Positions 7,564 through 15,798 of a stretch of 28,235 nucleotides of DNA are shown piece by piece. The stretch comes from CAYQMF01 sp964418595 (GTDB lineage: Bacteria > Planctomycetota > UBA1135 > UBA2386): positions 1-28,235 of the forward strand of contig CAYQMF010000087.1 in NCBI GenBank assembly GCA_964418595.1, in the 5' to 3' direction. The translations under genes were made by a program, and so were the position numbers. The notes below the pieces were generated by a model. The model saw nothing but the letters and a program-made list of their open reading frames with translations. It was not told the origin of the DNA and did no database searches. Position 1 is the stretch's first letter, and every line of letters begins with the position of its first letter.

Positions 7564-8886
7564 TTGCAGACCGCCGGTGCGGGAGCAAAACTCCGACCTC
7601 TGTCACCCGCCCGCTGGAAGCGCAACTTCCTCGCCACCTGGCCGAGCCTGTTCGTCGTCTCGCTCGGCCTCATGGCCGTGCTGCCGACGCTGCCCCTCTA
7701 CATCGAGGAGCGGTACGGCCTCACCGACCAGGACGCGCTGCGGCGGTGGTCGGGCCTGATCTACGCCGCGGGCCCGTTCGCCGCTGCCATCGCCGGTCCG
7801 CTGTGGGGCGCGCTCGGCGATCGCATCGGACGCAAGGCGATGGTCGTGCGCTCGGCGTTGGCGATCGGCCTGTGCATGGCAGCGATGCCATGGGCGCCGA
7901 GCCCGTTCTGGATGCTGGTGATGCGGCTGCTGCAGGGCGTGTTCGCCGGCTACGTCGCGCCGGCCATCGCGCTCGTCGCCGCCGACGTGCCACCGGAGCG
8001 CTCCGGGCGCGCGATCAGCTCCCTGCAGGTGGCGCTCGCCTCCGGCACGCTCTTCGGCCCCGGGCTGGGCGAACTCCTGGCCGCGGCGGTCGGGCGCGGG
8101 GGGGTGTTCTACGTCACCGCAGCCTTGTCCGTGCTCGCGGCGGCAGTCGTGGCGCTCGCCGTACGCGAGGACCGGACGCAGCTCAAGCCGTTCGAGCCCG
8201 AGGCCCTCTGGCGCGAGGTCGTGCGCGCGCCGTTCGCCCTGCTCCGCAACGGACCGATCGCGGCGCTGGTGCTCCTGGTGTTCACCATGCGGCTCGGCCA
8301 GAACATGCCGGAACCCTACGTGGCGCTCTGGGTGCGCGAGCTCGGTGCGCTGCCGGCGTTCCTGGGCAGCGCCGACCCGGTCGGTCGGACCACGGCGCTG
8401 GCGTTCACGCTGCTGGCGGTCGCACAGCTCGTGTGCACTCCGGTGTGGGGGCGGCTGTCGGATCGCTTCGGGCCCCTGCGTTGCCTGTCGGTCGTCGCGA
8501 TCATGCTGGCGGTCGTCTTCGGCTGCACCGCCGGCGTGGGATCGATCGAAGGCTACCTCGGGCTGCGCATTGCCGCCGCCGTGTTCATGGCCGGCTCGAT
8601 GACCCTCGCGTATGCGTCCGTCACGCGCCGCACGCCCCTGGCCGAGCGCGCCACTGCGTTCGCGGTCGCGCAGAGCTGCATCCAGTTCGGCCTGTCCCTC
8701 GGTCCCGCTGTCGGCGACCTGGTGGCGCGCGAGCACGGCATGCGCGGCATGTTCGCCGTGGCGGCGGGCGTGCTCGGCGTGACTGCGCTCGGCATGATCG
8801 TCCTGCGCGTGCTCGTTCCTCCGACCGATCGCCTCCCGACGGAGGTCCCACCTGCCGTCCCACCGCCGCCGCCTGGCAAGGGGTGA
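7564..8886 (+). CDS. Major facilitator superfamily (MFS) efflux-type transporter
   Basis: About 440 residues from TTG 7564. The frame is open back to 7435, but that part overlaps the divergent secreted-protein gene and precedes the conserved start of the fold; GTG 7504 is an alternative. The protein has about twelve hydrophobic helices. The first contains FVVSLGLMAVLPTLPLYI, and loop 2-3 carries the MFS signature GALGDRIGRKA (about 83-92), with a second weaker copy, WGRLSDRFGP, at the start of the second half. This layout matches multidrug/tetracycline-type proton antiporters of the 12-helix class. The C-terminus is a short Pro-rich tail. The substrate is not predictable. The next gene begins five bases after the stop, and its Shine-Dalgarno sequence (AAGGGG) lies inside the end of this gene, so the two form an operon. 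Confidence 0.88.
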   Translation: MQTAGAGAKLRPLSPARWKRNFLATWPSLFVVSLGLMAVLPTLPLYIEERYGLTDQDALRRWSGLIYAAGPFAAAIAGPLWGALGDRIGRKAMVVRSALAIGLCMAAMPWAPSPFWMLVMRLLQGVFAGYVAPAIALVAADVPPERSGRAISSLQVALASGTLFGPGLGELLAAAVGRGGVFYVTAALSVLAAAVVALAVREDRTQLKPFEPEALWREVVRAPFALLRNGPIAALVLLVFTMRLGQNMPEPYVALWVRELGALPAFLGSADPVGRTTALAFTLLAVAQLVCTPVWGRLSDRFGPLRCLSVVAIMLAVVFGCTAGVGSIEGYLGLRIAAAVFMAGSMTLAYASVTRRTPLAERATAFAVAQSCIQFGLSLGPAVGDLVAREHGMRGMFAVAAGVLGVTALGMIVLRVLVPPTDRLPTEVPPAVPPPPPGKG

Positions 8887-8891
8887 GACCC

Positions 8892-9626
8892 ATGTGCTCG
8901 CTCTTCGTCCTCATAGGTGTCGATGCCGACCATCCGGTGTTCGTCGCCAGCAACCGGGACGAGGAGCGCGCCCGCCTCGCGACGCCGCCGGGGTTGTTCG
9001 TCGGCGCGCGGCGGCGGATGCTCTCGCCGCGCGACCGGCGCGCCGGAGGCACGTGGATGGCGGTGAACGATCGCCTCTGGTTCGCCGGCCTCACCAACGT
9101 GGCGGGCGTGCCGAAGCGCGACGGTGCCGCGTCGCGCGGCGTGCTCCCGCACCTGATCCTCGACGCCGACGACCTCGAGGCCGGGGTTGCCGCGGTGGAG
9201 CGAGAAGTGGCGCGGGGCGGGCAGGACGCCTTCCGGCTGCTCGCCACCAATGGTCAGCGGATCGTGGTGGTCGCCCGCACCGGCGGACCGGTCCGTGTGG
9301 AGCCGATCGCAGGCCCTGTCGTGGTGCTCACCAACGAGCATGCGCCCGGCGAGCTGAGTGTGCCCGGCCTCGCCGCCATCGCTGCCCGCAGGCTCGACGC
9401 CGCCGCCCGGCTCGATGCGCTGGCGCCGTTGCTCCTGGACCGTGGCGAGGCCAGCGGGCACGCGGTGCTCAAGGTCGGCGGCGACTACGGCACGGTCTCG
9501 AGTGCCCTGCTCGCCGTGCCCCGCGACGATCCCACCCGCCTCCTCTGGCGGCATGCGCCGGGCTCACCCGACACGACCGCCTACCGCAACTACGGCAACC
9601 TGGGGCGGCGCCTGCGCGAAGCCTGA
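8892..9626 (+). CDS. NRDE family protein (TANGO2-like)
   Basis: 244 residues. The N-terminus MCSLFVLIG, with Cys at position 2, and the ASNRDEERAR motif (NRDE at 21-24) are hallmarks of the TANGO2/NRDE family. Further family-like elements are GGTWMAVNDRLWFAGLTN (about 55-72) and the C-terminal pattern TVSSALLAVPRDD. The N-terminal Cys exposed after Met removal has suggested an Ntn-hydrolase-like fold for this family, but its bacterial biochemistry is poorly established; the animal protein has been linked to lipid or haem handling. The protein is probably cytoplasmic, as no signal peptide is present. ATG 8892 is preceded by AAGGGGTGAG at good spacing. It is probably co-transcribed with the upstream MFS transporter and perhaps the thioesterase 50 bases downstream. 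Confidence 0.9.
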   Translation: MCSLFVLIGVDADHPVFVASNRDEERARLATPPGLFVGARRRMLSPRDRRAGGTWMAVNDRLWFAGLTNVAGVPKRDGAASRGVLPHLILDADDLEAGVAAVEREVARGGQDAFRLLATNGQRIVVVARTGGPVRVEPIAGPVVVLTNEHAPGELSVPGLAAIAARRLDAAARLDALAPLLLDRGEASGHAVLKVGGDYGTVSSALLAVPRDDPTRLLWRHAPGSPDTTAYRNYGNLGRRLREA

Positions 9627-9676
9627 GGCGCCGATCCGGTCTTGTGTCGCCGTCTCGGGTCGCGTCAGCTTGGGCG

Positions 9677-10141
9677 ATGGAGCAGAGCCTGCAAGAACGG
9701 TATGCGCCCGCGAACAAGTGCTTCGGTTGTGGTCCGGCCAACGCCAAGGGGCTGCGCATCCGGAGCTTCCCGTCTGGCGACGCGGTGGTCTGCGACTGGA
9801 CCCCGGCGGCCCACCACGAGGCGTTCCCCGGGATGCTCAACGGCGGGATCGTCGGGACGCTGCTCGACTGTCACTCCAACTGGACGGCGGCCTGGCACCT
9901 CCTGAACAAGACCAAGGCGGCGGAGCTGCCGTGTACGGTGACCGCCGAGTTCCACGTCAAGCTGCTGGCGCCGACGCCGAGCCAGGGGCCGGTCCACCTG
10001 CACGCGAAGGTCGTCGAGTCGTCGGACCGCAAGGCGGTGATCGAGGCGGAGCTGAGCGTGGCGGGGAAGGTGACGGCCACCTGCCGCGGGACCTTCGTCG
10101 CCGTGCGCGAGGGCCATCCCGCGTACCACCGCTGGGGATGA
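9677..10141 (+). CDS. PaaI-like hotdog-fold thioesterase
   Basis: 154 residues. The N-terminal motif KCFGCGPANAKGLRI (about 14-28) followed by HHEAFPGMLNGGIVGTLLDC (about 46-65) is typical of the PaaI/YigI-type hotdog thioesterases. In these the central helix carries the 'HxG..xGGxxxxLLD' pattern that binds the acyl-CoA thioester. A beta strand with TVTAEFHVKLLAPTP and the closing VTATCRGTFVAV complete a single hotdog domain of normal length. It probably hydrolyses small acyl- or aryl-CoA thioesters in the cytoplasm; the substrate is unknown. ATG 9677 is preceded by GGGCG only, so the ribosome-binding site is weak. It lies 50 bases after the NRDE gene in the same direction. Confidence 0.88.
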   Translation: MEQSLQERYAPANKCFGCGPANAKGLRIRSFPSGDAVVCDWTPAAHHEAFPGMLNGGIVGTLLDCHSNWTAAWHLLNKTKAAELPCTVTAEFHVKLLAPTPSQGPVHLHAKVVESSDRKAVIEAELSVAGKVTATCRGTFVAVREGHPAYHRWG

Positions 10142-10294
10142 CCGCTCGATCCGCTTCCCGGGCGGGCGAAAAGAGGCTTCCAAGCGTCGGAGCGCACCGC
10201 TAATCCTGCGGGCTCTTTCCGCCGGTCGCCGAGCGCGTCGTGTGTGCCCGCCGGCTGACCCGCAACCCGCAACCGCAACGCAGGCCTTCCACCC

Positions 10295-10819
10295 ATGGAC
10301 AACACGCCCAAGTACCCCAACGCGGTCCACCTCACCGTGTCGGATGTGAAGAAGAGCATCAAGTTCTACACGGAGAAGCTCGGCTTCACGCTCAAGGAGT
10401 GCTACCCCGACCCCAAGAAGCCGTTGTGGGCGAGCCTCGTCCTCGACAAGCAGGTCGTGATGCTCGGTGCGCTCATGACCGCGGAGGGCGCCAAGGAGAT
10501 GGGCTGCTCCAAGGAGGAGCTCGCGCTCCTGAAGAGCGACACCAAGGCCTTCAACAAGGGCGCGCACGGCGTCGGCGTCGCGATCTACATCTGCGTCAGC
10601 GATGTCGACGCGCACCACAAGATCGCGAAGAAGAAGCGCGTCGAGATGGTCACCGGCCTCAAGACGCAGTTCTACGGCATCCGCGACTACACCGCGCAGG
10701 ACCCGGACGGCTATCGCCTCGTGATGTACACGCCGACCGTGCAGGCGTGCGATACGCCGACGGATGCGAGCTGCGCCACGACCGAGCCCGCCCCGACGCA
10801 GGCCACGGTCGAGGCCTGA
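10295..10819 (+). CDS. VOC superfamily (glyoxalase/bleomycin-resistance-like) protein
   Basis: 174 residues. The two beta-alpha-beta-beta-beta modules of the vicinal-oxygen-chelate fold are visible. The first is NAVHLTVSDVKKSIKFYTEK followed by LGFTLKECY; the second is GVGVAIYICVSDVDAHHKI and ends in the characteristic TAQDPDGYRLVMYTP. The usual metal ligand Glu in 'DPDGNxxEL' is replaced (YRLVM), so classical glyoxalase I activity is doubtful; such members can be dioxygenases, resistance proteins or binding proteins. The last 25 residues are a Thr/Pro/Ala-rich tail with two Cys. The gene is unusually rich in Lys codons compared with its neighbours. The 153-base gap upstream (10142-10294) holds no gene I can see, only short CGCAAC-type repeats near the start. 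Confidence 0.85.
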   Translation: MDNTPKYPNAVHLTVSDVKKSIKFYTEKLGFTLKECYPDPKKPLWASLVLDKQVVMLGALMTAEGAKEMGCSKEELALLKSDTKAFNKGAHGVGVAIYICVSDVDAHHKIAKKKRVEMVTGLKTQFYGIRDYTAQDPDGYRLVMYTPTVQACDTPTDASCATTEPAPTQATVEA

Positions 10820-10826
10820 GAGTCGC

Positions 10827-11537
10827 TCACGCCTCGAGCGCGTTCCCCAGAGCGCGCTCCGCGGCGTCCGCCCAGCCCCGGTTCGCCAACGGACTGGCGG
10901 GACTCGGATGGGGGATGCGCAGGATCGCGACGCGCTCGCCGAATACCTTGCGCGCCCGCGTCTCCGCGAAGTGACCCACCGCGATCACTTGCGTTGCGCC
11001 GACCGCCTGCACGACGGCGCGCAGCGCCGTGTCGCACGCCGCGAACAGGATGTCGCGCTCCGTCGCCGGCAGCTTGTCGGGCGTGAGGTTGCGGCCGCCC
11101 TCGTCCATGAACACGAGCGGGCAGTAGTTGTGCACGTAGTGCGTGGCGAAGAACGCCGCCGCCGTGCCGAAGCGGGCCTGCACGAACGACCAGATCCGCT
11201 TGCCGCTCACCTCGCTGCGCGGGCAGGCGAAGCCCTCGATCGGCCGCTTGGGGTGCTCGCGCTCGGGCCTGCCGACGGGCGCCTCGATCCCGAGGAAGCT
11301 CCGCACCATCGCGATCTCGCCGAACGGCACGCCGGTCTGTGCCATCCCGAACGGTCCGGGGTTCATGCCGAGCCACACCGTCCGTTTGCGGCCGCGGCCG
11401 TAGCGTTCGAGGTAAGCGGCGTGCGGCGCCCGTGCGTACACGAGCGGGTTGTAGACGTGCGCGACCGGCGGCGCGAAGCGCATCGGCGCCAGCGCGCGCA
11501 CGAGGTCGTCGGTGATGCGGCTCAGACTCGCGGCCAT
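10827..11537 (-). CDS. Single-strand-selective uracil-DNA glycosylase, SMUG1 family
   Basis: 236 residues. Both diagnostic motifs of family 3 uracil-DNA glycosylases are intact: GMNPGPFGMAQTGVPFGE (residues 57-74), which to my recollection is nearly identical to the vertebrate SMUG1 motif, and HPSPASPLANRGW (210-222) with the catalytic His and the DNA-intercalating loop. The intermediate motifs GRPEREHPKRPIEGFACPRSE and HNYCPL also fit. The enzyme removes uracil and oxidised pyrimidines such as 5-hydroxymethyluracil from DNA to start base-excision repair. ATG 11537 is chosen over an upstream in-frame ATG because the extra 13 residues are Pro-rich and unlike the family. It is the last gene of a minus-strand run and ends 7 bases from the convergent VOC gene. 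Confidence 0.95.
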   Translation of the reverse strand: MAASLSRITDDLVRALAPMRFAPPVAHVYNPLVYARAPHAAYLERYGRGRKRTVWLGMNPGPFGMAQTGVPFGEIAMVRSFLGIEAPVGRPEREHPKRPIEGFACPRSEVSGKRIWSFVQARFGTAAAFFATHYVHNYCPLVFMDEGGRNLTPDKLPATERDILFAACDTALRAVVQAVGATQVIAVGHFAETRARKVFGERVAILRIPHPSPASPLANRGWADAAERALGNALEA

Positions 11538-11592
11538 GCGCGCAGTCGTAGCGGAGCGTGGCGGGGGAGGCCACACGCCGGCGCACGGTCTT

Positions 11593-12777
11593 CTACGCGA
11601 CCGCGACGGGCGCGCGTTGGAGCGCGGCGTGCACGGCCGAGGCCACCGGCTCGACGCCGAGCGTGCGCAGGCACAGGGCGCCCGCCTGCTGCGTGCGCCA
11701 GATCGGTTCCCGCTCGCATGCCGTGATGCAGCCGGAGCAGGCCGCGAAGCGAGGGTCGTGGACCGCTCGCAGGTGGTGAAAGCCGAGTTCCTGAGGGTAG
11801 GGGAAGAAGTAACCGAGGTTGCTGCTCGGCCCGACGACCACCGTCGGCACGCGCAGGGCAGCGGCCACGTGCGCGAGCCCGGAGTCGCCGCCGACGAACG
11901 CCGTTGCCTGCGCGATCACCGAGATCGCGCCGGCCAGGTCGGTCTCGCCGCACAGGTTGATGGCGCCCGGCACGGCCAGCGAACTCGCGCGCGCGCGGTC
12001 GGCGGCGCTGCCGACCAGCGCGATCCGCAGGTTGCCGAACCGCGCGAGGAGTGAGCGCCACGCGGCGCGCGGCCAGTCCTTCTTCGGGTTGTTGCTGAAG
12101 GGCTGGCAGACGAGGGTCGCGGGTTCGTCGTCGGGCACGGCCGAGTGCCCTGGGAGTGCCGGGACCAGATCGTCGAGCCCGACCGAAGGCTCTGCCCCCA
12201 GATGCGCGAGCACCGCGCGCAGGTAGTGCGCCGTGTCGTGGAGCACGTGCCGGGTCGAGGGCGTGTCGAACCTGGCGAGCGCGGGCACGACCGTGGCCCC
12301 CTCTGGCCAGGGGCGGATGGGAGCCACCAGCGTGCGGGGTGCGTAGCCGGCGTACAGCAGGCGATGCGCGGCGAGATCCGCGGCGAACAGCGGCGCGAGC
12401 GTCGGCAGCCCGCCGTGGAACACGTGCAGGTCGCCGACACTCGCGAACCAGGGCCCGGCCACGGCGCGGGCGAAGGCATCGGCAGCGGCGGGGTCGTGCG
12501 CCGCCGGCAGCGGCACGAACGCGTCGGCACGCGGCGCGAGGATCGCGTGCGTCTCTGGCCGTGCGACGACGGTGACGCGTCGTGCGGTGCGCGCGCGCAG
12601 CAGGTCGAGCATCGGCGCGCCCAGCACCGCGTCGCCGATCCGACCCCAGGCCACGAACAGGATGTCGTCGCCGTGCGCGCCGCCCTTCGTCGGCCGCGGC
12701 AGTGGTCGCGTGCGCCACGCCGCGATGCGGGCGGCGGCCTTGTACAGCTCGCGGTTGAGGATTCGCCAAGGGAGCAT
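11593..12777 (-). CDS. Glycosyltransferase family 9 (heptosyltransferase-like) protein
   Basis: 394 residues, normal for the family. After a short basic N-terminus the first Rossmann domain starts with ILFVAWGRIGDAVLGAPML (about 39-57), the GT9 'GDxLLxxP' nucleotide-sugar/acceptor motif. The second domain includes LVCQPFSNNPKKDWPRAAW and the strongly typical CGETDLAGAISVIAQATAFV followed by GGDSGLAHVAAALRVPTVVV, the donor-binding core of heptosyltransferases. A Cys cluster near the C-terminus (CSGCITAC, then a further Cys) resembles the 'CxPC...C...C' found in many GT9 proteins. It probably adds a heptose or similar sugar to LPS core or another surface glycan at the cytoplasmic face of the inner membrane. 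ATG 12777 has no clear Shine-Dalgarno sequence. It lies 84 bases downstream of msrA. Confidence 0.92.
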   Translation of the reverse strand: MLPWRILNRELYKAAARIAAWRTRPLPRPTKGGAHGDDILFVAWGRIGDAVLGAPMLDLLRARTARRVTVVARPETHAILAPRADAFVPLPAAHDPAAADAFARAVAGPWFASVGDLHVFHGGLPTLAPLFAADLAAHRLLYAGYAPRTLVAPIRPWPEGATVVPALARFDTPSTRHVLHDTAHYLRAVLAHLGAEPSVGLDDLVPALPGHSAVPDDEPATLVCQPFSNNPKKDWPRAAWRSLLARFGNLRIALVGSAADRARASSLAVPGAINLCGETDLAGAISVIAQATAFVGGDSGLAHVAAALRVPTVVVGPSSNLGYFFPYPQELGFHHLRAVHDPRFAACSGCITACEREPIWRTQQAGALCLRTLGVEPVASAVHAALQRAPVAVA

Positions 12778-12861
12778 GACGGCGCGCGGGGGAGCCTGGG
12801 TGCTCTTCGGCCGCGGACCTGCGCCGCCTTGAGCCGATCCGCCTCCCGCCGGCGCGGCGGA

Positions 12862-13563
12862 CTACTTCTCGAGCCCGAGCTTGTCGAGCTTGGGTCGGAT
12901 CACCACCTGGCAGTACGGGTTCTTGGTCTTGTTGAACCGGTAGTAGTCCTGGTGATAGTCCTCCGCCTCGTAGTACTCCGTCGCCTTCGTGATCTCGGTG
13001 ACGATCGGCGAGCGGAACGCCTTCGCCGCGGTGAGCTCCCTCACCTTCGCCTCCGCCGCCGCGCGCTGCGCGTCGCTGTGGAAGAAGATCGCCGAGCGAT
13101 ACTGCGGCCCCGCGTCGCCGCCCTGGCGATCCTTGGTGGTCGGGTCGTGGAGCTTGAAGAACCAGTCCAGCAGCTTCTCGTAGCTGAGCTTGCTCGGGTC
13201 GAAGGTCACCTGCACGACTTCCGCGTGGCCGGTGTCGCCGTTGCAGACCTGCCGGTAGGTCGGGTCCTTCACGTGCCCGCCCATGTAGCCGGAGGTCACG
13301 TCGAGCACGCCGGGGAGCTGCTCGAGGACGGCCTCGACGCACCAGAAGCAGCCGGCGCCGAAGGTGGCGATCTCCTTGCCGGCGCTGGTCGGAGCAGAGG
13401 GGGGCGGAACCGGCTCGGTCATGGGCGTTGGGGTTGCGGTCGTGGTCGCGGTTTCGGGCGTCGCCGAGCCGGTCTCCGGCCCATCGGCGACGCGACTCCC
13501 GCCGGAGCAGGAGAGCAGCGCGGTCGTGGCGAGGGCGAGAGGCAGGCGGCGGAGGTCGAGCAT
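12862..13563 (-). CDS. msrA: Peptide-methionine (S)-S-oxide reductase MsrA, lipoprotein form
   Basis: 233 residues. The mature enzyme domain begins at about residue 63 with KEIATFGAGCFWCVEAVLEQ (catalytic Cys72 in GCFWC). It contains GYMGGHVKDPTYRQVCNGDT, GHAEVVQVTFDP, GPQYRSAIFF and YHQDYYRFNKTKNPYCQVVI, all standard for MsrA. It reduces methionine-S-sulfoxide in proteins. The N-terminus is a lipoprotein signal (LLSCSGG, lipid-modified Cys19) followed by a Thr/Pro-rich linker (about 28-60), so the enzyme is likely membrane-tethered outside the cytoplasm and repairs envelope proteins. ATG 13563 gives this signal; the frame is open upstream but that part is antisense or overlaps the previous gene. 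No Shine-Dalgarno sequence is seen, but a TAGACT box ends 11 bases before the start. Confidence 0.96.
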   Translation of the reverse strand: MLDLRRLPLALATTALLSCSGGSRVADGPETGSATPETATTTATPTPMTEPVPPPSAPTSAGKEIATFGAGCFWCVEAVLEQLPGVLDVTSGYMGGHVKDPTYRQVCNGDTGHAEVVQVTFDPSKLSYEKLLDWFFKLHDPTTKDRQGGDAGPQYRSAIFFHSDAQRAAAEAKVRELTAAKAFRSPIVTEITKATEYYEAEDYHQDYYRFNKTKNPYCQVVIRPKLDKLGLEK

Positions 13564-13574
13564 GCGAAGGGCGC

Positions 13575-13580
13575 AGTCTA
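13575..13580 (-). promoter_or_regulatory. Possible -10 box (TAGACT) for msrA, overlapping the upstream stop codon
   Basis: On the minus strand TAGACT lies 11 bases before the msrA ATG, and its first three bases are the TAG stop of the upstream lipoprotein gene. The same hexamer in a similar GCA-G-TAGACTGCG context occurs upstream of the gene at 20520. No clear -35 is present. Confidence 0.35.
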
Positions 13581-14293
13581 CTGCGCCGGCTCGGCCGGGT
13601 TCCCTGTCGCGTCGGCCACTCGCTCCAGCAACACGAACCGGTCGGCGTCCTTCGGGTGTCGGATCCACACCCGCTCCATGCCCAGACCGAGATCGACCGG
13701 ACCCCGCGTCGGCACCGTGCCGACGATCACGCGGACGACGTGGGTCGAGCCCACCGTGAGGTCGAAGGGCAGGCGTTGGCGCAGACCGCCGCCCGCCACC
13801 TCGATGGCCTGTGCGCCATCGAACTGCAAGGTGAGTGCCTTGCGGAGATCGTCGATGTCCGGGTCGCGGTACCACCAGCCAGACCGGAAGAGATCGAAGG
13901 CCGACGGCGGCGCGTAGGTCGCCGCGAGTGCGTCTCCCAACGTCCATGTGTCGAGCAGCGCGATCGCCACGTTGAGCACGGCGGCCACGCCCGTGAGCGG
14001 CCGGCGCGTCTCCGCCAGCAGCTCCGCAGTGGCGGTGGCGGCATCCATCTCGCCGCGCAGCTTCGCCAGTTCGCGCGCCATGGCGAAGGCCCCGTCGCCG
14101 CGTCGCCGAGGCCGAGGGTCAGCCACGGCAGCGTCTTGGCCTCACCGTCCTTCCGTGTGCCCGTCTTCTTGTCGATGGTGGAGAACTGCACGCGCACCTG
14201 CACGAAGTCGTCGGTCGGCTGGTCGGGTGCCCACGTCGGTCGGTGGACGGCGCACCCGGCGGCGAGGCTCAGCAACAGGCAGGCGAGGCGCAT
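13578..14293 (-). pseudogene. Lipoprotein of unknown function, reading frame broken by one apparent missing base
   Basis: ATG 14293 starts a lipoprotein signal (LLLSLAAGC, Cys14) followed by DDFVQVRVQFSTIDKK and ...LPWLTLGLGDA. Near 14095-14105 the coding frame moves by one base. The continuation reads GDGAFAMARELAKLRGEMDA and so on to the TAG at 13578, with convincing codon usage and a beta-rich C-terminus (DLTVGSTHVVRVIVGTVPTR). Adding one base in the GC run would join the parts into a protein of about 238 residues. A gene finder would probably report only the downstream piece (13578-14126) or part of it. I recognise no family. Signal and size suggest a small periplasmic or outer-membrane-anchored lipoprotein. 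The gene is 14 bases upstream of msrA and 48 bases after the 5'-nucleotidase gene. Confidence 0.65.
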
Positions 14294-14341
14294 GCGCCTT
14301 CCAGCGCCGACGGTCTCCGCGCGTTTCCCGAAACCTGCCGG

Positions 14342-15739
14342 CTACGCCTGTGAGTCGTGCGGCAGGCTGCCGCGCGCTGCGCGCAGGTACCCGAACGGCG
14401 TCAGCCAGAGCAGGTTCGACACGCGCGACGTGTAGATGTCGGCGTGCCGTTCGATCTGGCGTGCGAGCAGGCTCTTGTCGTTGCCTGCGCGCATGAGGGG
14501 ACCCCAACGCGCGTGGGCGAGCTGGCCGCTGCGTTGCGCGAGGGGGATGAGCCGTTGGTCGAGCGCCTCGACGTCGGTGCGCAACGCGCGCAGGCGCTCG
14601 CGCAGGTCCTGGGGCGCACCGCTGACGCTCGCGGGCAGGGCGGCGCCGTGTTCGAGGCGCTGCAGCCCGAGGCGCAGCATCACCTGCTCCTGTTCGAGGC
14701 GGTGCTTTTCGGCCATGCCGTCCTCGAGGACCTTCTGCTCCGCCGCGAACGCCTGTTCCGCACGCACCTCGACCTCCAGCTCCCGCAGCACGAGCGCCGT
14801 GCGCCACCGGCGCATGCGGCTCGAGACGTGCACGTCGGCGTAGATGTGGTCGCCCACGTACAGGATCTGCTCGCCGGCGAGTCCGAAGTGCGCCTGCACG
14901 AGGTTGGCGTTGCCGCCGACGCAGACGCGGCCACGCGGGTCGTCGATCTCGTCGAACGGCGCAGAGCCGTCGAAGAACCCCGGCTTGCGCGCCTGCACGA
15001 TCACGAACTCGAACAGCGAGCGCCAGGTGCCCGACGGCAGGAAGCGGTCGAACACGTAGCTCATCATCGGCGCCGTGTAGGGCCACTCCGAGTTGGTGGC
15101 GAGGAACAGCTTCTTGCCGGCCTGCTGCAGATCGAGAAGCGCCTGCGGCAGATCCTCGTCGACGTCGACGAAACGCTTCGGGTCGGCGATGATCTCGGCC
15201 TTCAGGGCGCCCTCGAAGTGCGCGGCGTCCATCGTGCCGCGCACGAGGTCGTAGAGCCGTCCGTAGTCCAGGTTGGCAGGGAGTTCACCCTGGTCGCGCA
15301 GGTCGACCATCTGGGCGAACAGGCAGGCCTCCGACAGCGAGAAGAGCGTGTTGAGGAACACCCAGCGCGGCTCGCCGAGGTCGACCCACACCTGCGTGTA
15401 GGCGGTGCGTCGTTCCTCGAACTCGAGCATGCGCGTGCCGTGCGCGGCCTGGGTGACGTAGCCGAAGCGGCTGGCCTTGACGATGTTGCCGAGCTCCCGG
15501 TCGACGATGAGGCCACGCGCGAACAGGTCGGGGTCGAAGCGCAGGTCGCCGACGGGGAAGCCCTGCTCGTGCAGGCGCTGCTGCACGTGCGCGTAGGCGC
15601 GCGCTTCCCACTCGTGCACCGTGTAGTGGACGAGCGTGTAGTCCATGTCGAAACCGACCGCCTGGATCGAACGCATGTTGAGCGTGCGGTTGCAGAACAC
15701 GGCTCGCTCGGGACGGGGGTCGAAGGGGGAGGTCGGCAT
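14342..15739 (-). CDS. HAD-superfamily 5'-nucleotidase, subfamily IG (cN-II-like)
   Basis: 465 residues. Motif I is AVGFDMDYTLVHY (nucleophile Asp31, acid/base Asp33). Motif II is KLFLATNSEWPYT, where Asn replaces the usual Ser/Thr context as in cytosolic purine 5'-nucleotidases. A lysine (ARKPGFF) follows, and motif IV is ILYVGDHIYADVHVS. These, together with the length, match the HAD-IG 5'-nucleotidases related to human NT5C2, which dephosphorylate purine nucleoside monophosphates such as IMP and GMP. After the phosphatase core the C-terminal third (about 320-440) is a long charged helical region (EVRAEQAFAAEQKVLEDGMA...), as in other family members. ATG 15739 is chosen because the conserved NRTLNMRSI precedes motif I directly. 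The protein is cytoplasmic; no Shine-Dalgarno sequence is evident. Confidence 0.93.
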   Translation of the reverse strand: MPTSPFDPRPERAVFCNRTLNMRSIQAVGFDMDYTLVHYTVHEWEARAYAHVQQRLHEQGFPVGDLRFDPDLFARGLIVDRELGNIVKASRFGYVTQAAHGTRMLEFEERRTAYTQVWVDLGEPRWVFLNTLFSLSEACLFAQMVDLRDQGELPANLDYGRLYDLVRGTMDAAHFEGALKAEIIADPKRFVDVDEDLPQALLDLQQAGKKLFLATNSEWPYTAPMMSYVFDRFLPSGTWRSLFEFVIVQARKPGFFDGSAPFDEIDDPRGRVCVGGNANLVQAHFGLAGEQILYVGDHIYADVHVSSRMRRWRTALVLRELEVEVRAEQAFAAEQKVLEDGMAEKHRLEQEQVMLRLGLQRLEHGAALPASVSGAPQDLRERLRALRTDVEALDQRLIPLAQRSGQLAHARWGPLMRAGNDKSLLARQIERHADIYTSRVSNLLWLTPFGYLRAARGSLPHDSQA

Positions 15740-15798
15740 GGTGTCGGGGAGGTGTCGCAGATCTTCGCCGCGCGGCCGGCCCGGACGCGAGGATTCGA

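Noticed and set aside
8894..10141. 415-codon frame covering the NRDE gene and the thioesterase
   Set aside because: Only the part from 9677 is a real protein; the upstream part is the NRDE gene read in the wrong frame (Arg-rich).
10142..10294. Possible small RNA or riboswitch before the VOC gene
   Set aside because: The 153-base gap shows only short CGCAAC-type repeats and no stable, recognisable structure.
12145..13917. 590-codon plus-strand frame across the GT9 and MsrA genes
   Set aside because: Antisense to two clearly identified genes.
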